Below the pieces are notes generated by a model. The model was not told where the DNA came from, searched no databases, and saw only the letters and a list, made by a program, of their open reading frames with translations. A stretch of DNA of 55,608 nucleotides from Clostridia bacterium (GTDB taxonomy: Bacteria; Bacillota; Clostridia; Oscillospirales; CAG-272), in NCBI GenBank assembly GCA_017536475.1, contig JAFXHH010000007.1, forward strand, positions 1 to 55,608, read 5' to 3'. Both the position numbers and the translations under genes were made by a program. How positions within the stretch are numbered: position 1 is the first letter of the stretch; the number at the start of each line of letters is the position of its first letter. This document shows, piece after piece, positions 33,384 to 41,334 of the stretch.

Positions 33384-35009
33384 TTAGTCTTCCTTTTTCT
33401 TGAAGGAAACAAAGCCTGCAACAGATGCAACGGCAACGATCGCGATAGCGCCGAAGCCAACTACGCTTCCGCAGCCGCCCTGTGCGTCGTCATCAGAAGG
33501 AGCAGCGGTGGTTCCATCATCCTCAGGCTTTGCAGTAGTGCCTGCAGCTACAGTAGTTTCCTCGGTGGTCTCCTCGGTGGTCTCCTCAGAGGTCTCGGTG
33601 GTGTCATCTTCTCCACCTTCCCAACCAAGGCTGGTGAGGTAGTTCTCGAAGTAAGTGTTAGCGTCCTCTTCGGTTGCGAAGAATGCAACGAAGCAAACGT
33701 CAAAGGTGTTAGCACCGGGAGTAGTCATATCAACACCCGAAACGTCGAAACGAACGGAGTTGATTCTGCCGGAGAATGCAGATATCTCGGAAGCATCAAG
33801 CATAATGGAGAGATATCCGTCGTCGCCGATGTAGTAGGAATCCCAAGATACCGATGCGGAAGCCATACAGCCTGCGTCAGCGGTAAGATGGTCGCCGGTC
33901 ATAAGATATACGTTACTGGTCTCGTAAGCGCCGCAACGTCCATCGACCTTATCTTCTTCGGTACAAGTGCAGAGGTTCTTGGTAACCATCATTACGATAG
34001 GAAGATCCTCAATAGCATAAGAGGTAGCATTCTCAACTATCCAAGCACCGGTACTGGTGGAAGAGTTAGCAGCCACGATCTTGATAGTACCGTCTTCGTT
34101 GATGGTAAGAGCCTCACCGGAAGCAGAACCGGGAAGAGCCTTGACATTGGAGTCCTCAACGTTACCGTTCATGAAGATACCGGGCTTGCCTGCCTCAAAG
34201 GTAGGATTCTCAACAATGGGTGCAGCAACGAAGTTGGTGGAGTTGTCGATAGGCTCAGCATCGTCGTCGCCTGCGGGAACGGTAGCGTCGTCAGCGCTGG
34301 TACCAAACTTGGTCATCGTGCAGCTGATAGCCTCGTCCTTGCTGTTGTGCTGGAATGCAAATCCAACGTAAGCCTCGCTGTTGTCGCCGCCCCAGGTCTC
34401 ATTCATGTAGCTGATAGCAGCAGCTGCAGCGGGAACACCGTTGATGGTGTAGGTGTAGGTGCTGTTAGCCTCGTCCCAAGCGATAACAACGGTAAGGTGG
34501 TGCTTGCCGTCCTCATCGATATCCTGAGGAACGTCCTGGAAATCCTTAGTCAGCTGAGTGAAGGGACCGGTATACCAGTAAGTAGTGTTGTTGATACCGG
34601 GACGGATAAGGTTCTGAACGCCTGCGCCGTAGTTAGGATCGCCGGGGGTCATGATCTGCTGATCCCAAAGCATAACGTTGAACCAGGAGTCAAGGCCTGC
34701 GCCGTAGTTGAACTCGTCAATTCTGATCTCCATGTAAACGCCTTCCTTAAGGTCGATCTTGGTCTTGGAAACGAATCTTGCCCAAGGGGTCTGGCCTGCC
34801 CAGTTAGCAGCGGTTACGTGGAAACCGTCAGCGGTGTACTCGTATCCTGCTACGGAATTGTACTCCTCCTCGCTGATCTCCTCATTTTCCTGCTTTGCCT
34901 GAGCAACAACGGTCCAGTCACCGTCGATAGCTGCCGTAGGAAGAGTAGCAACTATAACGAGAGAGAGCATCATTGCGAGAGTAAGCAAGATAGAAAGAAA
35001 CTTTTTCAT
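33384..35009 (-). CDS. Secreted GCGS-tail protein, paralogue 2
   Basis: A 541-residue relative of paralogue 1 and its nearest match: both share GQTPWARFVSK, EIRIDEFN and ENATSYAIEDLP/FP. Signal peptide MKKFLSILLTLAMMLSLV..AAI, two beta domains, a CTCTEED...RCGAYE cysteine cluster, TTPGANTFDVCFVAFFATEEDA, then a linker built almost wholly of Thr and Glu (TTETSEETTEETTEETT). The end is GCGSVVGFGA, a membrane helix and KKKED. ATG 35009 follows AAGGAGAAAA; the frame open to 35051 is not used. Codon use differs slightly from paralogue 1, with fewer rare codons, suggesting high expression. Confidence 0.75.
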   Translation of the reverse strand: MKKFLSILLTLAMMLSLVIVATLPTAAIDGDWTVVAQAKQENEEISEEEYNSVAGYEYTADGFHVTAANWAGQTPWARFVSKTKIDLKEGVYMEIRIDEFNYGAGLDSWFNVMLWDQQIMTPGDPNYGAGVQNLIRPGINNTTYWYTGPFTQLTKDFQDVPQDIDEDGKHHLTVVIAWDEANSTYTYTINGVPAAAAAISYMNETWGGDNSEAYVGFAFQHNSKDEAISCTMTKFGTSADDATVPAGDDDAEPIDNSTNFVAAPIVENPTFEAGKPGIFMNGNVEDSNVKALPGSASGEALTINEDGTIKIVAANSSTSTGAWIVENATSYAIEDLPIVMMVTKNLCTCTEEDKVDGRCGAYETSNVYLMTGDHLTADAGCMASASVSWDSYYIGDDGYLSIMLDASEISAFSGRINSVRFDVSGVDMTTPGANTFDVCFVAFFATEEDANTYFENYLTSLGWEGGEDDTTETSEETTEETTEETTVAAGTTAKPEDDGTTAAPSDDDAQGGCGSVVGFGAIAIVAVASVAGFVSFKKKED

Positions 35010-35074
35010 CTTTTTTCTCCTTAAAAATAAATAATTTTGTGCAAAAGACAAATCTCCAATCTTTTGTTATATAT

Positions 35075-35152
35075 ATTTTAGCACGAAAAGTAAATAAAGT
35101 AAATTCGCATTATTCACAAATTCCCCGTTTTATTTTTGTTAGTATTGACAAA
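35075..35152 (-). promoter_or_regulatory. Promoter and upstream box of GCGS paralogue 2
   Basis: Minus strand TTTACT (35098-35103), 17-bp spacer, TAAAAT (35075-35080). Box TTTGTTAGTATTGACAAA at 35135-35152 is identical to that of paralogue 1. Confidence 0.55.
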
Positions 35153-35204
35153 CGAAAAACGGTGTCGTCAACCCTATGTTACGCATACGGCGATCTGCCA
35201 AAAA

Positions 35205-35238
35205 AAGAGGCTGTCACACAAGCATGTGACAGCCTCTT
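35205..35238 (-). terminator. Terminator of GCGS paralogue 3
   Basis: A 14-bp perfect stem AAGAGGCTGTCACA / TGTGACAGCCTCTT, followed on the minus strand by TTTTTT-rich sequence (the AAAAAA at 35200-35206 read in reverse). Confidence 0.85.
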
Positions 35239-35280
35239 GGTGCTTGGATCAGATAAATTCAAAGCCTCGGCAATTATCGA

Positions 35281-36906
35281 TCAGTCTTCCCTTTTCTTGA
35301 AGGAAATGAAGCCTGCAACAGATGCAACCGCAACGACCGCGACAGCACCGAATCCAACTACGCTTCCGCATCCGTCCGCAGTATCGTCGTCGGTGTTATT
35401 GGAGTTGCCTGCAGCAGTAGTCTGCTCGGGGGCAACGGTGGTTCCTTCGGGAGCTGCAGTGGTTTCTTCAGTATCAGCGGCAGTAGTTGCCTCGGTGGTC
35501 TCCTCGGTAGTATCATCAGAAGCTTCTACACCAATGTAATCGTAAACGTAAGCCTCAGCCTCTTCCATGTTTCTGAAGAATGCCATAAAGCACATATCAA
35601 GGGTGTTTCTGCCGGGTTCATTGTAGAACATACCGTAGAAATCCGCGCGAATACCGTGGATTCTTCCCTCTGCGTCCCACATATCCTCGGAGGACATATC
35701 GCAGAAGAAATACAGATACGAATTGCCTTCATCGTCCACGATAGGCTCGTAGCATACTTCAAGACGAGCTTTGTGATTGTCGTCCGCACTGGAGATCTCA
35801 CCCGTCATAATGTAAGCCCAAACCTCCTCGCAAGCGTAGCAGTTGACCTCACCGTCCTCCTCCTCGCACGAGCAGTAGTTTCTTGTAAGCACAAGTGCTA
35901 TCGGGAAGTCCTGAATATCATACGAAACGTCGTTTGCAACCGAGTAGTTAGCATTGATGATCGTCTTGTCGGCAAGATAAGTAACCGACCAGTCGTCATC
36001 GTTACGGGTCCTGTAAGGATTGCCGCTGATACCCGTGTTGGTCTTCGCATCTGAAAATTCTCTGCTTCCGTTAAGCAACACTCCGGGCATGCCGGGCTCA
36101 ACGGTGTCGGGAGATGCTATTTCAGCGATCTCGGTGTAGTAGTTAACGGGCTCTCGTCCATCGTCGCCCATAGGAGTCACGGCGGTTTCCTTGCTCGTGC
36201 CGAACTTAAGGACAGTCATTCCCGCAGTTCCGCCCTTCTTGCCCGCCATAAAGTTAAATCCAACGAACGCCTCCATATCAACGAAGGTCTCGTTCATATA
36301 TTTGACGACCGACTCGGGAGCCTCCCAGCCGTTGATATCGGCTGCAAAGGTATTACCGTCCCAGGTAACCGTAAACTCAAGCAAAAGCTTACCGTTTTCA
36401 TCCTTAGGAGAGGTTCCGTTGGTAGTAGAGCGTGCACCTGCATCAAATCCGCCCGTGTGCCACCAAATCGTGTTGATCGTACCGTCAGCATTGGTTCTTA
36501 CAAGCGTCTGAAGACCGAATCCGTACTTCTCAACGTCGTTACTTCCCGGGAGCACCATTTCCTGATTCCAAAGGTTCATATCAAACCATTTGTCACCCGC
36601 ATCCCAAGAAAATTCGTCGATACGAACGAGCATATAAACGCCTTCTTTAACGTCGTATTTCGTCTTGGTCTGAACGCCGCCGGTAGGACCGAAATCTCTC
36701 CAATCGGCAGGGATTATTCTCAGACCCTCATTGGTATATTCGTAACCGATAACGCTGCTGTAATCGCCCTCATAGTCGTCGCGATATTCTCCCGCGGAAG
36801 AATAAGCTATCCAGTCGCCCTCAACCGCCGCGGTGGGAATGCTGATGAGTGCCGCAAGCGAAACTATCATTGCCAAGCTCAAAAGTCCCGAAATAATTTT
36901 TTTCAT
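35281..36906 (-). CDS. Secreted GCGS-tail protein, paralogue 3
   Basis: A 541-residue member of the tandem family, closer to paralogue 4. Signal peptide MKKIISGLLSLAMIVSLA..TAA. First beta domain has VYMLVRIDEFSWDAGDKWFD; the second has RNYCSCEEEDGEVNCYACEE, four or five clustered cysteines that could form disulfides or bind metal. NTLDMCFMAFFRNMEEAEAY precedes a Thr/Glu linker containing APEQTTAAGNSNNTDD, nearly identical to paralogue 4. The tail is GCGSVVGFGA, helix, KKRED. ATG 36906 follows AAGGAGAG. Confidence 0.75.
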   Translation of the reverse strand: MKKIISGLLSLAMIVSLAALISIPTAAVEGDWIAYSSAGEYRDDYEGDYSSVIGYEYTNEGLRIIPADWRDFGPTGGVQTKTKYDVKEGVYMLVRIDEFSWDAGDKWFDMNLWNQEMVLPGSNDVEKYGFGLQTLVRTNADGTINTIWWHTGGFDAGARSTTNGTSPKDENGKLLLEFTVTWDGNTFAADINGWEAPESVVKYMNETFVDMEAFVGFNFMAGKKGGTAGMTVLKFGTSKETAVTPMGDDGREPVNYYTEIAEIASPDTVEPGMPGVLLNGSREFSDAKTNTGISGNPYRTRNDDDWSVTYLADKTIINANYSVANDVSYDIQDFPIALVLTRNYCSCEEEDGEVNCYACEEVWAYIMTGEISSADDNHKARLEVCYEPIVDDEGNSYLYFFCDMSSEDMWDAEGRIHGIRADFYGMFYNEPGRNTLDMCFMAFFRNMEEAEAYVYDYIGVEASDDTTEETTEATTAADTEETTAAPEGTTVAPEQTTAAGNSNNTDDDTADGCGSVVGFGAVAVVAVASVAGFISFKKRED

Positions 36907-36949
36907 AATAAGCTCTCCTTGACATTTTTAGGGTGTATCCCTTTGAATA

Positions 36950-37027
36950 ATTTTATCATAAAACATTTGCCATTGTAAATTAGCATTCTTTACAAAAAAT
37001 AACTATTTATTTGTTACTATTGCCCAA
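36950..37027 (-). promoter_or_regulatory. Promoter and partial box of GCGS paralogue 3
   Basis: Minus strand TTTACA (36974-36979), 18-bp spacer, TAAAAT (36950-36955). The box at 37010-37027 keeps TTTGTTA-TATTG but has lost the right arm. Confidence 0.45.
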
Positions 37028-37046
37028 TAAAACTCTTTCAATAGAA

Positions 37047-37077
37047 AAGGCAGTCGTGCATAAAGCACGACTGCCTT
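37047..37077 (-). terminator. Terminator of GCGS paralogue 4
   Basis: AAGGCAGTCGTGC-ATAAA-GCACGACTGCCTT, a 13-bp perfect stem followed on the minus strand by TTCTATTG. Confidence 0.8.
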
Positions 37078-37101
37078 AATAATTTTTAACCGTCAGATCG
37101 G

Positions 37102-38727
37102 TCAATCTTCTTTTTTCTTTTTCAACGTAACGAATGCAACTGCGCCTATAGTCGTAACCATAGCAATCGCACCGAATCCAACTACGCTTCCGCAACCTCC
37201 TGCAGTATTGTCGTCGGTATTATTGGAGTTGCCTGCAGCAGTAGTCTGCTCGGGAGCTTCGGTTGTTTCCGTAGTAGCGTCCGTGGTATCCTTGGGTGCC
37301 TCGGTGGTCGCTTCCTCGGTAGTGCTTTCGGTCTCTACGGGCTTCTCTACGCCAAGGTAATCGTAAACGTATCCCTCTGCATCCTCCATATCTCTGAAGA
37401 AACCGACGAAGCAAACGTCAAACTGGTTAAGTCCGGGGGTCGCATAATCAATTCCGTTAAAGTCCATACGAACAGCATTCACTCTTCCCTCTGCATCCCA
37501 AGGAGCGAAATCATCATTCATATCCATATAGAAGTACAGATAAGACTCTCCGTCGATCTCAATAGGCTCCCAGCATGCGTAAAGAGGCGTACAATGATCT
37601 CCGTCGGGGCTGTTGAATTCTCCGGTAACAAGGTACATCGTGACCTCCTCGCACGCAATGCAACTTCCGTCCTCCTCGCCGCAGGTGCAAAGATTTCTGA
37701 CGAGCATCATAACTGTGGGGAAATCCTCTATGGAATAAGATACTTCATTTTTAGGCTTATAAACTACGCTGACAGACGAGCTGCTTGCGATATAAGTTAC
37801 CGAGTTGTCCTCGTTCAAAATCGAGTTACCCGTCGAGCTCTTGCCCGCGGTGGTATAGGAATCCGAAGCATCCTTGCTTCCGTTGATGAGGATCGCGGGC
37901 TTGCCATCCTCTACGGTAGAAGGATCTGCAATATCAGCGACCTCAAGAGAGTAGTTGACGGGATCCTCGCTGTCGTCACCCGAAGGAGTCAAAGCAGTCT
38001 CCTTTGTAGTACCGTACTTGAGAACGGTAAAGCTTGCATCTCCGAGGGTCTTGGTGTGGAAGAACGCCATACCGAGATGTGCCTCCATATCAGCGAAGGT
38101 CTCGTTCATATAGTCGATAACTCTCTGGGGAGCAGCGATTCCGTTAATGGTAAGAGCGAACGAATTGTTCTCGTAAGTAACCACGAGCTCAAAGAGCGCT
38201 CTGCCCTCCTCGTCGTACATATCTACCCCTTGGAACTCGTAAGATACCTGAACCTGAGTGAATCCCTCAATATACCATTCAAGCTGAATAAACTTTCCGT
38301 CGTTGCCGGGTCTCATAATAGTCTGAACACCGTATCCGTCTCTTTCAGCATCACTGCTTGCAAGCTCTACCATCGGCTCGCTCCAGAGATTAAGATTGAG
38401 CCACTTATCAGGCGCGTCGTAAGAAAATTCATCAACGCGGATAAGCATGTAAACGCCTTCCTTGAGATCGTATGTGCTCTTGGTCTGAAGACCTCCTCTG
38501 GGGCTCTGGCCGGCATAGAACTCGGGAGAAATGGTATGGAATCCCTCGTTCGTGTACTCATAGCCCATAACGCTTACGTATTCGTCATCCTCATAGTCGT
38601 CGCGATACTGCTCCTTGCGGGCATATACCATCCAGTCACCCTCGACCGCAGATGCGGGGAGAGAGACGATAATGAGGGTCGAAACGATCATAGCAACTGC
38701 CAACAGTAACGATAAAAACTTTTTCAT
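37102..38727 (-). CDS. Secreted GCGS-tail protein, paralogue 4
   Basis: A 541-residue protein, the first gene of the tandem array in transcription order. Signal peptide MKKFLSLLLAVAMIVSTL..ASA, two beta domains with GLQTKSTYDLKEGVYMLIRV and a CTCGEEDGSCIACEE cluster, then NQFDVCFVGFFRDMEDAEGY. The linker ends APEQTTAAGNSNNTDDNTAG and runs into GCGSVVGFGA, a membrane helix and KKKKED. No enzyme active site is recognisable in any of the four, so a binding or structural surface role is more likely than catalysis. AGGAGG precedes the start. Confidence 0.75.
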   Translation of the reverse strand: MKKFLSLLLAVAMIVSTLIIVSLPASAVEGDWMVYARKEQYRDDYEDDEYVSVMGYEYTNEGFHTISPEFYAGQSPRGGLQTKSTYDLKEGVYMLIRVDEFSYDAPDKWLNLNLWSEPMVELASSDAERDGYGVQTIMRPGNDGKFIQLEWYIEGFTQVQVSYEFQGVDMYDEEGRALFELVVTYENNSFALTINGIAAPQRVIDYMNETFADMEAHLGMAFFHTKTLGDASFTVLKYGTTKETALTPSGDDSEDPVNYSLEVADIADPSTVEDGKPAILINGSKDASDSYTTAGKSSTGNSILNEDNSVTYIASSSSVSVVYKPKNEVSYSIEDFPTVMMLVRNLCTCGEEDGSCIACEEVTMYLVTGEFNSPDGDHCTPLYACWEPIEIDGESYLYFYMDMNDDFAPWDAEGRVNAVRMDFNGIDYATPGLNQFDVCFVGFFRDMEDAEGYVYDYLGVEKPVETESTTEEATTEAPKDTTDATTETTEAPEQTTAAGNSNNTDDNTAGGCGSVVGFGAIAMVTTIGAVAFVTLKKKKED

Positions 38728-38775
38728 AGTTAGAACCTCCTAAAAAGCTGTCAGACGATCATCGTCCTATTTTCC

Positions 38776-38804
38776 ATTCTACCACCAAAACCGCTTTTTG
38801 TAAA
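38776..38804 (-). promoter_or_regulatory. Promoter of GCGS paralogue 4
   Basis: Minus strand TTTACA (38799-38804), 17-bp spacer, TAGAAT (38776-38781). Same -35 type as the other three; the 18-base box is absent. Confidence 0.5.
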
Positions 38805-38897
38805 TTGACATTTTAAATCAAAAAGCCCCGCGTTTTTTGTGGATAGTAAACAATCGTTTCGGCAGCCGAGCGACATGACCGAACGGCGACGAATCGA

Positions 38898-39866
38898 TCA
38901 ACCGTTTTCAAAAAATTTTCCCTGCCAAAGATCCTCGGAGAACATCTTTTTATCAATATTATTTATAACTACGGTCTTTTTGCGGCTCCACTCGGGCGCT
39001 AAAAGCTCGCTCTGCATACCGTCGCCCGTAAGTCTGCCAACTACCGTGTCGGGCGGTAGAAGCGTCAGTGCCTCGGCGACTGTATCAACGTATTCATCCA
39101 TCTCAAGCGGCTCGTATCCGCCCTCAAGATATATCTCGCCAAGCCTCGTTCCCCTGATAACGTGAAGCAAATGAAATTTCACCTGATCGGGCATCAGCCT
39201 CGCAACCTCCCTGACTGACTCAAGCATCATCTCCCTATTCTCCTCGGGCAACCCGAAGATCAGATGTACACATATCTTTATCTTGTCCGATGCCTTCCGC
39301 AATTTCGCGTACCCCTCGAGGAAATCTGCAAACGTGTGCCCTCTGTTGATAGCAAACGCCACCGAATCGTGAACCGTCTGCAATCCAAGCTCAACGGTCA
39401 ACACCGTTCTCTCTGCCAAGGACGCAAGATACTCCACCACGTCGTCCTCAAGACAATCGGCTCGCGTGGCGATATTGACCCCAACGACGCCCTCCTTGCC
39501 TGCGATTGCCTCGACCTTTGCTCTTATGACCTCAAGCGGCGCGTAGGTGTTGGTGTGCGCCTGAAAATACGGAATATATCTGTCTGTCTTCCACTTGGAC
39601 GACAGCTGTGCCTTGACTATCTCAAACTGCTCCTCAATGGGCAAGACTGCGTCAGCCGCAAAATCCCCACTTCCCCTCGGCGAGCAGTAAATGCATCCGC
39701 CGACCGAGCATTTTCCGTCGATATTCGGGCAGGTAAAGCCCGCGTCAAGCGGTATCTTCATACACTTTCCGCCAAACGTCTGTCGTAGATAGTAGTCGTA
39801 GGTGTAGTAACGCTTGTTGCTGTCACTGTTCGGATACGGATTTATATCCTTTTGTTTTATCTTCAT
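38898..39866 (-). CDS. Radical SAM protein of the YhcC (TIGR01212) family
   Basis: A 322-residue radical SAM protein. CSVGGCIYCSPRGSGDF with an upstream CPNIDG gives the family's cysteine cluster for the [4Fe-4S]-SAM centre; YFQAHTNTYAP and LGLQTVHD are family motifs. The role of YhcC-type proteins is not firmly known; they are often grouped with Elp3-like enzymes, but no acetyltransferase domain is present. ATG 39866 follows AAGGAG. Confidence 0.85.
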   Translation of the reverse strand: MKIKQKDINPYPNSDSNKRYYTYDYYLRQTFGGKCMKIPLDAGFTCPNIDGKCSVGGCIYCSPRGSGDFAADAVLPIEEQFEIVKAQLSSKWKTDRYIPYFQAHTNTYAPLEVIRAKVEAIAGKEGVVGVNIATRADCLEDDVVEYLASLAERTVLTVELGLQTVHDSVAFAINRGHTFADFLEGYAKLRKASDKIKICVHLIFGLPEENREMMLESVREVARLMPDQVKFHLLHVIRGTRLGEIYLEGGYEPLEMDEYVDTVAEALTLLPPDTVVGRLTGDGMQSELLAPEWSRKKTVVINNIDKKMFSEDLWQGKFFENG

Positions 39867-39890
39867 TGATACTCCTTGATCCTTAAAATT

Positions 39891-39922
39891 CAAGGGACGG
39901 TAATCTAAATTGCCGCCCCTTG
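39891..39922 (-). terminator. Terminator after the aspartate aminotransferase
   Basis: CAAGGG-CGG-AAT arms pair with ATT-CCG-CCCTTG; on the minus strand AATTTTAAGG follows. It precedes the radical SAM start. Confidence 0.6.
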
Positions 39923-39953
39923 TGATTATCAGGTCTTCACTTATTTGATAAGA

Positions 39954-41231
39954 TCAGTTATTCAAAAATTTTTCGGCAGCCGCAAGCTTAACGCATACGG
40001 TCAACACACCCATAGCTCTGTCGAGCTCCTCGATAGTCGGATAAGTGGGCGCGATACGGATGTTGCTGTCGTCAGGATCGTAGCCGTAAGGATAGGTCGC
40101 ACCGACGGTCGTCAGCGTCAGTCCCGCATCCTTTGCAAGCTGATACGAGCGCTTCGCGCATCCCTTTTCAACGAACAGACTGATAAAATATCCGCCGTTG
40201 GGATCGGTCCATTTTGCGATACCGCGAGGAGCGAGCTCACGCGAAAGATGCTCCTTGACGAGCGCAAACTTGGGCGCGATGATAGCCGCGTGCTTTTTCA
40301 TATGAGCCTTAACATTTTCGGGCGTTTTGAAGAACTTGACGTGACGGAGCTGATTGAGCTTATCAAAGTTAATGGTCTGCGCCATCATTATCTTTTTGAT
40401 CTGCTTGAGATTGTTCTCGCTCGCCGCCATAAGCGCAACGCCCGCACCGGGATAGGTTATCTTGGACGTCGAATAGAAGCAAAGAACTCTGTCGGGATTG
40501 CCCGCGTTGCAGCACTCCTCGATAATATCGAGAAGCTCGTCACCCTTGTCGTAAAGGTCGTGGATCGCGTAAGCGTTATCCCACATAATTCTGAAATCCT
40601 GTGCCGCGGTCTTCATAGAAGCAAGACGGCGAACGGTGTCGTCGGAATAAGTGATTCCGTCGGGATTGGAATACTTGGGGTTACACCAGATTCCCTTCAC
40701 CGCAGGATCCTTCACGAGCTCCTCGACCGCGTCCATATCGGGACCCGTAGGAGTCATATTTACGTTGACCATCTCAAATCCAAGCGACTGCGTCACCATA
40801 AAGTGACGGTCGTATCCGGGCACGGGACAGATAAACTTGACCTTCTCCTCCTTGCACCAGGGGCGCTCGCTTCCGCAAACGCCGTAAAGCATCGCGCGGC
40901 TGAGAGTATCGTACATAAAGTTCAGCGACGAGCTTCCGCCAAGAAAAATATTCTCGGACGGGATAGTCAAAAGCTCGGAAAAGAGTTTCTGCGCCTCGGG
41001 CACGCCCTCAAAAAGACCGTAGTTGCGGCAATCAAAGCCCACCTCGGTCTTGCAGTCGTCAGATCCGTGTAATATATCAAGGATGCCGTCGGACAGATCA
41101 AGCTGTGCCGTGCAGGGCTTTCCTCTCGATATATCGAGCTTAAGTCCGCTTGCTTTTATTTTTTCATATTCGTTTTTCAAGCTCTCGTACTCTGCAAGGA
41201 GAGCTTCACGTGACATTTCGCAATATTTCAT
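39954..41231 (-). CDS. Class Ic aspartate aminotransferase
   Basis: A 425-residue PLP aminotransferase of the Asp_aminotransf (PF12897) type, known as the class Ic aspartate aminotransferase from Corynebacterium. [16 protein letters not shown] at the N-terminus and [12 protein letters not shown] are diagnostic; the PLP lysine is in [10 protein letters not shown]. It exchanges amino groups between aspartate and 2-oxoglutarate. The codon before ATG 41231 is TTG and was not used; CGGAG is the ribosome site. Monocistronic under a good promoter. Confidence 0.85.
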   Translation of the reverse strand: MKYCEMSREALLAEYESLKNEYEKIKASGLKLDISRGKPCTAQLDLSDGILDILHGSDDCKTEVGFDCRNYGLFEGVPEAQKLFSELLTIPSENIFLGGSSSLNFMYDTLSRAMLYGVCGSERPWCKEEKVKFICPVPGYDRHFMVTQSLGFEMVNVNMTPTGPDMDAVEELVKDPAVKGIWCNPKYSNPDGITYSDDTVRRLASMKTAAQDFRIMWDNAYAIHDLYDKGDELLDIIEECCNAGNPDRVLCFYSTSKITYPGAGVALMAASENNLKQIKKIMMAQTINFDKLNQLRHVKFFKTPENVKAHMKKHAAIIAPKFALVKEHLSRELAPRGIAKWTDPNGGYFISLFVEKGCAKRSYQLAKDAGLTLTTVGATYPYGYDPDDSNIRIAPTYPTIEELDRAMGVLTVCVKLAAAEKFLNN

Positions 41232-41273
41232 CAAAAATTACTCCGTTTTTTCATTTAATACACAACGAAACAC

Positions 41274-41302
41274 ATTATACCATATATTCAAGAAAAAAGC
41301 AA
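41274..41302 (-). promoter_or_regulatory. Promoter of the aspartate aminotransferase
   Basis: Minus strand TTGCTT (41297-41302), 17-bp spacer, TATAAT (41274-41279). Confidence 0.6.
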
Positions 41303-41334
41303 GATGTATTTTCAAATTTTGCAAAATTTTTTAT

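Noticed and set aside
31528..38727. GCGS proteins as sortase LPXTG substrates
   Set aside because: None has an LPXTG-like motif before the membrane helix; the conserved motif is GCGSVVGFGA.
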